Origin: a virus
DNA: 22,672 nt
Direction: 5' to 3' (one strand)
IMG/VR virus record: IMGVR_UViG_3300009154_000300
Span: 1-22,672 of that record
A program made the translations under genes and the position numbers. The notes below the pieces were generated by a model, which searched no databases, was not told the origin of the DNA, and saw nothing but the letters and a program-made list of their open reading frames with translations. This document shows positions 14,115 through 19,691 of this stretch, in pieces; within the stretch, counting starts at the first letter, position 1; every line of letters begins with the position of its first letter.

Positions 14115-17100
14115 AACCGCCAGAAGAACAGTTGGCATTTACATCACATGTAGTATATGAACCACAACTACCGTCAGGCCAATACTTTGTATTGTCGCAA
14201 CTGCCATTGCCAGCACAATTAGAATTGTATACTGTACCATATACGTTGTTAAGATCATAACCACCTCTAGTTGGACACGTTTGTCCAACATACGCGCCAG
14301 TACTAGTGCCATAACTGTTAAATGCATATACATATGCTTTAATATTATATTCTCTTTGATTGTAAGGAATACTAGATTGGTAACCTGATTTATTTGAATC
14401 ACTTGGTTGTATGATGCCATATTGATTTGTTACTGGTTTACTTGTAACTGTTCCATATCCAACAGTTGAAAACAAGAATGTTCCATCTGCTGGCTGACCT
14501 GGCCAAGCCTTCACGCCATAATAATAGTCAACTCGATATCCAATTATAGGCAAAGTCACCGCAGTGGGAGCGGTCCACTGAACTGCTAAAGTTCCTACAT
14601 ATAAACCTATGCTTGGGTTGCGTGGTACTTGAAAATAAGTTGGGCTAACTGGAGGATTTGGCACTGTGATGGTTGCAGGTCCCCATACTATTTCTCCTTT
14701 AATAAGTTCTGGATCTACTCCGCTCGAATATGGGTCGACCCAACCACTAACTTGTGATTGTCCAGTGAATGTATAAACTCGATACCCCGAACGTGTAGTG
14801 GTGTTAACAGTGTAGGTCAAATTAGATGAAATGTAGACAGGGGCAGCATATGTCGTAGGATATGCTATAATAACTACTCCAGAAGAACCTATTCCGCCTG
14901 AACCGTATGTATAACTCTCAGCTCCGGCAAGGAAACCTTGTTCGCCGCCCCCGCCGCCACTGCCTCTATTAGGAATTGATGCCGAAAATCCATTTACATT
15001 CGTGGTGCTAGTAGAAGCGCTTGCACCCGCTCCCGCACCTCCTCCCCCACCGGCACCGCCGAGTGCGGCCGCACCCGTGGAACCAAGTCCTGCGCTACCT
15101 CCACCACCGCCGCCACCGTATTCGACGGAAACTCCAGTTATACTACTGGTATAAGCAAGACCTCCTCTTCCTGCACCAGAAGTATTGCCATTTTGCCCAC
15201 TACCACCTGCTCCTGCACCACCACCACCGACAGCATATCCACCGCCACCATTATATGTAAATCCCGTTTTACCTGCAGTAGCACCACCAAATCCAGGACC
15301 GCGAGTGTCTCCTCCGTATCCTCCTTGGCCAATGTACTGTTCTGTGTTGCTAGTTGAATACTGCATAGCATAAACGTATCCACCATTTTTAACAGTGTAT
15401 GCGCCAAATATGGTCGGCGAACTTCCACGTTTACTGTAATCTAGGTAAAAAGTTTGTGAATCGGGATTGGAGATTCTAACACTCGTAACAACGCCACTGC
15501 TGACTGAAACGCTTCCTGTTATAATTTGTCCCCCCGCGCCGCCGCCGCCGCCGTTAGGCGCGCCGGACGCGCCCTGTCCACCAGCACCAATCATGAATAA
15601 TTCAACTGTTGTTGGTGCTGATAAGTTAGGAGTAATACTATTACTTGAGCCACTACTAGACCCATTACCTGCAGCATTAGTTGCATACACTGTAAATGTG
15701 TAACTTGTTCCAGCGGTCAATCCAGACACCGTTATTGTACCACTTCCAGCTTGACTTAGTGTACCAGTTATGTTTCCAGGACTTGAAACTGCGGTATAAC
15801 TAGTGATTGCTGATCCACCATTACTTCCAGGCGCAGTGAATGTAACCGTTGCACTTGTTGCACTAGCTACTGTTGCAGTACCAATTGTTGGTGCACCAGG
15901 TATAGTATATGGTGTGGCACTATTACTTGCAGAACTTGCAGAACCTGTACCGATAGCATTCGTAGCTGTTACTGTAAATGTGTATGCAGTTCCATTAGTC
16001 AATCCTGATACTGTGATTGTACCACTTCCAGCTTGACTTAGTGTTCCTGTAATACCACCCGGACTACTGGTTGCGGTATAACTGGTGATTGGAGATCCAC
16101 CATTGCTCGCGGGCGCAGTAAATGAAACTTGTACGGTTTGACTCGCAGATCTTGTTGCAGTACCAATTGTTGGTGCTCCAGGTACAGTAGTTGTTGCGAT
16201 ACTGTTACTTGGAGCACTACTTGCACTATTACCAACTGAGTTTGTAGCATATACTGTAAATGTATATGATGTTCCTGAAGATAGACCATTAACAGTAATA
16301 GGACTTGTCGATGATGTTCCTGTTATATTACCAGGAGATGATACGGCAGTGTATGATGTGATAAGTGCGCCACCGTTACTAGCTGACGCAGTGAATGTAA
16401 CTGATGCACTTGTTGCGCTTGTTGCGGTTGCGGTACCGATTGTAGGTGCGCTTGGTACGGAAACAGGAGTTACACTATTACTTGAAGAACTTGCAGAACT
16501 TTGACCTGCAGCATTGACTGCTTTTACTGTGAATGTGTACGCAGTTCCAACCGTTAATCCAGATACTGAAATAGGACTTGATGTTGATGTTCCTGTTATA
16601 TTTCCTGGAGATGATGTTGCAATATATTGTGTTATAGGAGAATTACCATCATATGCAGGAGGTGTAAATGCAACCGATGCTGTTGTTGAACTAATCGTTG
16701 CAGTACCAATCGTTGGTGCATTAGGAACAGTCTTAACATAAAACAATAATATACGTGTTGATGTTCTGTTTGTAGTTGCAGATGTTGCCGTAATCAAAGA
16801 AGTTGTGTTTGCTTGAGCTGATAAAGTTCCTGTGATTGTACTACCAGAAATACTTAGTCCAGCTGGTAAAGTGTTTGCAGTATATGATATAGATCTACCA
16901 GCAGCAGAAGATGCACTTAAAGTTTGAGTAATTGAAGAACCAACGTTACTGTTGATTAGTGTGCCATCTGCTGGTGAATTCCAAGTAACAACGTCTGAAT
17001 TAACTTGAAACTTAATATTTCTAGTTGATGTTTTATTTGTTGTTGCAGAATTTGCAGTAATTAAACTATTAGTTGTTCCTATTGATGACGGTGTACCTGA

Positions 17101-17880
17101 TATAGTATTACCAACTATACTCACACCTGTTGGTAAAGTATTTGCAGTATATGATATAGATTTACCAGTAGCAGAAGATGCACTTAAAGTTTGACTTATT
17201 GAACCGTATTCATAAGAAGTTACTGTTGTACCATCCGCTGGAGAAATCCATGTAACAATATCAGGACTTATTGTGATACTAAATGGCCTAATAACACCCT
17301 GATTTTCTAAGTCATAAGCTTCAATTGAAAATGAATATGTGGTTGATCCGACAACAGAACCAGATATGCCAGTTATTGCACCAGTGTTTGCATTTAAGGT
17401 AGCGCCAACCGGTAATGTTCCACTATACAATCTATATTTAATTGTTGAGTCACTTGATGCGGATAAAACAGTAACATTTGAAGATAACTCTACAGTCTCG
17501 TAAGATGTACCAATAGACCCAGATGGAGTTGACCATAATGGTATTCCCGAATAACTAATACCTGGAATGAAAAGTGTTGTAGCACCATCTGGATTATAAA
17601 CATAAAGATTATATGTTCCGGCACTTCTTGCGGGTGCAGGGAATGTTAATTTATTCGAAGAAACAAATGTTACATTAGTTACTAATGTTGTATCAATGTA
17701 TACATAACAACCGAAAATGAAGTTTATGCCATTAATTGTTATAGTCTGCCCACCAGTAGTATCTGCTGCAGTGTCATCATCAAAATATCCAACAGAAGTT
17801 ATTACTGGAAACTTGACAGCTATCTTATCTAACGATATTGATCCGGTTCCAAATGCACTCGTTTTTGCTTTATTTACCAT
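14113..17880 (-). CDS. Modular adhesin: IPT/TIG, He_PIG-like, FN3 x4, glycine-rich, Cys-rich tail
   Basis: The 1255-residue protein is a chain of surface domains. Residues 1-111 are a fibre-like start plus an IPT/TIG domain, paralogous to the gene at 9898-10248. Residues 112-384 hold three He_PIG/Ig-like units (for example TANTLPTGVSIVGNTISG at 245-262 and again near 334). Residues 385-752 are four FN3 repeats starting PxAPTIGTAT. Residues 765-1005 are glycine-rich with runs such as GGGGGAGGQ and GGGGGGG, like the polyglycine tips of S16/T2-type gp38 adhesins. An FN3-like segment follows (about 1075-1200), then six cysteines in the last 55 residues. No signal peptide is present, as expected for a virion protein. 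It starts 4 bp after the previous adhesin. Most likely receptor recognition; position on the virion is unknown. Confidence 0.82.
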   Translation of the reverse strand: MVNKAKTSAFGTGSISLDKIAVKFPVITSVGYFDDDTAADTTGGQTITINGINFIFGCYVYIDTTLVTNVTFVSSNKLTFPAPARSAGTYNLYVYNPDGATTLFIPGISYSGIPLWSTPSGSIGTSYETVELSSNVTVLSASSDSTIKYRLYSGTLPVGATLNANTGAITGISGSVVGSTTYSFSIEAYDLENQGVIRPFSITISPDIVTWISPADGTTVTSYEYGSISQTLSASSATGKSISYTANTLPTGVSIVGNTISGTPSSIGTTNSLITANSATTNKTSTRNIKFQVNSDVVTWNSPADGTLINSNVGSSITQTLSASSAAGRSISYTANTLPAGLSISGSTITGTLSAQANTTSLITATSATTNRTSTRILLFYVKTVPNAPTIGTATISSTTASVAFTPPAYDGNSPITQYIATSSPGNITGTSTSSPISVSGLTVGTAYTFTVKAVNAAGQSSASSSSNSVTPVSVPSAPTIGTATATSATSASVTFTASASNGGALITSYTAVSSPGNITGTSSTSPITVNGLSSGTSYTFTVYATNSVGNSASSAPSNSIATTTVPGAPTIGTATRSASQTVQVSFTAPASNGGSPITSYTATSSPGGITGTLSQAGSGTITVSGLTNGTAYTFTVTATNAIGTGSASSASNSATPYTIPGAPTIGTATVASATSATVTFTAPGSNGGSAITSYTAVSSPGNITGTLSQAGSGTITVSGLTAGTSYTFTVYATNAAGNGSSSGSSNSITPNLSAPTTVELFMIGAGGQGASGAPNGGGGGAGGQIITGSVSVSSGVVTSVRISNPDSQTFYLDYSKRGSSPTIFGAYTVKNGGYVYAMQYSTSNTEQYIGQGGYGGDTRGPGFGGATAGKTGFTYNGGGGYAVGGGGAGAGGSGQNGNTSGAGRGGLAYTSSITGVSVEYGGGGGGGSAGLGSTGAAALGGAGGGGGAGAGASASTSTTNVNGFSASIPNRGSGGGGGEQGFLAGAESYTYGSGGIGSSGVVIIAYPTTYAAPVYISSNLTYTVNTTTRSGYRVYTFTGQSQVSGWVDPYSSGVDPELIKGEIVWGPATITVPNPPVSPTYFQVPRNPSIGLYVGTLAVQWTAPTAVTLPIIGYRVDYYYGVKAWPGQPADGTFLFSTVGYGTVTSKPVTNQYGIIQPSDSNKSGYQSSIPYNQREYNIKAYVYAFNSYGTSTGAYVGQTCPTRGGYDLNNVYGTVYNSNCAGNGSCDNTKYWPDGSCGSYTTCDVNANCSSGG
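14866..15588 (-). repeat. Glycine-rich region (residues 765-1005)
   Basis: Repeated runs of Gly with Ala, Ser and single aromatic residues. On DNA level several runs use GGC, GGG and GGT in G+C-rich islands (15531-15580 and 14945-15120) that stand out from the AT-rich surroundings. The likely structure is bundled polyglycine helices, as in gp38-type adhesins (inference). Confidence 0.7.
15538..15553. repeat. (GCC)5 trinucleotide run in the glycine-rich region
   Basis: Five GCC units plus one G on the plus strand encode consecutive Gly codons GGC on the minus strand. Such an in-frame run could gain or lose units by slippage without breaking the frame. Confidence 0.7.
15637..15699 (-). repeat. 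63-bp block shared with the neighbouring adhesin (copy A)
   Basis: Matches 18842-18904 at 62 of 63 bases. It encodes the end of an FN3 unit (TFTVYATNAAGNGSSSGSSNS) in both genes. Third codon positions are kept too, unlike other FN3 copies. Confidence 0.9.
15854..15902 (-). repeat. 49-bp block shared with the neighbouring adhesin (copy A)
   Basis: Identical over all 49 bases to 19050-19098. It encodes the start of an FN3 unit (PGAPTIGTATVASAT). Confidence 0.9.
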
Positions 17881-17884
17881 AATA

Positions 17885-19687
17885 TCACGGATAAGGATAT
17901 CGAATCACCACACGACCTGAACCACCACCGTTTCTAGCAGGAGCAGGACTTAACCAAGTCCCACCTCCGCCACCACCACCAAATCCATCAGTTCCTTTAT
18001 ACTGTACAGGACTAGTACCACCTCCTGGCGATCCTCCTCCTGCACCACCTGTTCCATTCGTTGTCGGCGCTGGCGCGACCGGTGATTTAGATCCACCACC
18101 ACCGCCACCATATTTTTGACCATTAACTGGACAAAGCAATCCTCCTGCGCCTGGTGTGCCGTACCCGACAACTCCATACTGATATGTTGAAGGATCCCAT
18201 CCTTCTGGATTATTTTGAGCACCGCCTCCACCACCACCTTTTGTTTGATTAGATAGACCTCTTTGTAATTGAGTTCCTTCTCCTCTTGTATCGGAACCTA
18301 TCGGATAAGCAGCACCAGATCGATCTGGTCTAAAGAATGCTGTTCCACTGTATGCACCATCTTGTGATCCTCCTGATCCGGGGGCCCATCCTGGAATATT
18401 TACTATTCCTGTACCACCTCCAGTTGCTTCGTATCCAGGATTAAAACCACCAGGAACATATGCACCATTAATATGCGTGTCCATCACAAAATAACTGGAT
18501 GTTGCAGCATTCTGTATTGCATAAATTGGAACTGCCGATGCCGAACCACTTGCTCCAGAACCTATAATTACTTGATGTGTTGATCCTGATGCGAGCACTC
18601 CAATATCTGGCACATCTCCAACTCCGCCACCGCCACCGCCAGATCCACCATAACTAGTCTGTAAACCACCAGCACCACCTCCACCCACTATAATCAAAGC
18701 AAAAGGTTGACCACCTAGATTACTCGGTACCCTAAATGTTCCTGGAGAGGTAAAGGTATGAAATCTATAACCAGCATATGCTCCAGTACCGCTGCTAATT
18801 GTTCCGCCGGATGCTACGACTGAAGGTCTGACAGGTGTAACACTATTACTTGAACCACTACTAGACCCATTACCTGCAGCATTAGTTGCATACACTGTAA
18901 ATGTATAGGCAGTTCCAGTGGTCAATCCAGATACTGTAATGGGAGAAGTAGTTCCTGTGGCGGTTATATTGCCTGGAGATGATACGGCAGTATATGATGT
19001 AATTGCTGATCCACCATCGCTCGCGGGTGCAGTGAATGCAACTGATATGCTTGTTGCACTAGCTACTGTTGCAGTACCAATTGTTGGTGCACCAGGTACA
19101 GTAAATGGTATGACACCGTTGCTTGTAGAACTTAGATCGCTATTACCTGCAGCATTAGTCGCATACACTGTAAACGTATATCCAGTTCCATTACTCAATC
19201 CAGTTATAGTAATTGGTGAAGTGGATCCAGTTGCAGTAATACCACCAGGAGAAGATGTTACTGTGTATGATGTAATTGCTGATCCACCATTGCTCGCGGG
19301 TGCAGTGAATGGAATTGTCGCTTGTCCATTACCAGCTGTTACGGTACCAATTGTTGGTGCACCAGGTATAGTGTATGGTGTGACACTATTACTTGCAGAA
19401 CTGCTTATGCCATTACCGATAGAATTTGTAGCATATACTGTAAATGTGTATGCAACTGTATTAGACAATCCAGATATTCGAAACGGAGAAGTGGTTCCTG
19501 TGACAGTTATATTGCCTGGAGATGATACTACTGTGTAGCTGGTTATTGGAGATCCACCATCACTAACTGGTGCGGTGAATGTCACATCTACTGTCTGACT
19601 TGATGCTCTTGTTGCAGTACCAATTGTTGGCGCGCTTGGAGTACTAATTCCTCCACCAGATATGATAATACCTAAAACTCCACTCAT
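17885..19687 (-). CDS. FN3-repeat, glycine-rich adhesin (gp38-like position)
   Basis: I place the start at the ATG 19687-19685, giving 600 residues (MSGVLGIIISGGG). A GTG at 19717 would add ten residues, but the ATG forms a TAATG overlap with the fibre stop and has GGAGT upstream, as at 5494. Residues 17-105, 106-196 and 197-286 are three FN3 repeats (PxAPTIGT). From about 305 the motif HTFTSPGTFRVPSN is followed by LIIVGGGGAGG and many glycine runs up to the final GGGSGRVVIRYPYP, a layout common in phage receptor-binding tips. There is no signal peptide. Directly downstream of a large fibre gene is the gp38 position of T2/S16-type phages, so a role at the fibre tip is likely. The two adjacent adhesins share near-identical FN3 DNA. 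Confidence 0.82.
   Translation of the reverse strand: MSGVLGIIISGGGISTPSAPTIGTATRASSQTVDVTFTAPVSDGGSPITSYTVVSSPGNITVTGTTSPFRISGLSNTVAYTFTVYATNSIGNGISSSASNSVTPYTIPGAPTIGTVTAGNGQATIPFTAPASNGGSAITSYTVTSSPGGITATGSTSPITITGLSNGTGYTFTVYATNAAGNSDLSSTSNGVIPFTVPGAPTIGTATVASATSISVAFTAPASDGGSAITSYTAVSSPGNITATGTTSPITVSGLTTGTAYTFTVYATNAAGNGSSSGSSNSVTPVRPSVVASGGTISSGTGAYAGYRFHTFTSPGTFRVPSNLGGQPFALIIVGGGGAGGLQTSYGGSGGGGGGVGDVPDIGVLASGSTHQVIIGSGASGSASAVPIYAIQNAATSSYFVMDTHINGAYVPGGFNPGYEATGGGTGIVNIPGWAPGSGGSQDGAYSGTAFFRPDRSGAAYPIGSDTRGEGTQLQRGLSNQTKGGGGGGAQNNPEGWDPSTYQYGVVGYGTPGAGGLLCPVNGQKYGGGGGGSKSPVAPAPTTNGTGGAGGGSPGGGTSPVQYKGTDGFGGGGGGGTWLSPAPARNGGGSGRVVIRYPYP
18842..18904 (-). repeat. 63-bp block shared with the neighbouring adhesin (copy B)
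   Basis: Partner of 15637-15699, one mismatch in 63 bases. Confidence 0.9.
19050..19098 (-). repeat. 49-bp block shared with the neighbouring adhesin (copy B)
   Basis: Partner of 15854-15902, no mismatch in 49 bases. Confidence 0.9.
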
Positions 19688-19691
19688 TAAC
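19685..19691 (-). promoter_or_regulatory. TAATG stop/start coupling, large fibre to FN3 adhesin
   Basis: The stop TAA of the large fibre (19689-19687) shares its last A with the ATG of the next gene (19687-19685). GGAGT lies a few bases upstream. The junction is nearly the same as that at 5494 and decides the start of the adhesin. Confidence 0.75.

Larger units (their letters stand above)
15625..16728 (-). repeat. Four tandem FN3 repeats (about 276 bp each)
   Basis: Residues 385-473, 474-566, 567-658 and 659-752. Each starts with PxAPTIGTAT, has ITSYTAxSSPGxITGT in the middle, and ends GTxYTFTVxAxNxxGxxSxSS. Copies three and four share GTLSQAGSGTITVSGLT, including near-identical DNA, which indicates recent duplication or gene conversion. 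Confidence 0.9.
18830..19639 (-). repeat. Three tandem FN3 repeats
   Basis: Residues 17-286 of the 600-residue adhesin, about 90 residues each, homologous to the four repeats at 15625-16728. The last unit holds both blocks of near-identical DNA shared with the next gene. Confidence 0.9.

Noticed and set aside
14018-14260. Plus-strand frame across the gap before the PP-loop gene
   Set aside because: Antisense to two real genes, no ribosome-binding site, and no feature of a real protein.
18918-19538. Plus-strand open frame of 206 codons opposite the FN3 repeats
   Set aside because: It is the mirror of a repeated, Ser/Thr/Gly-rich coding region; its own product is repetitive in the same period, and there is no ribosome-binding site or neighbour on that strand.
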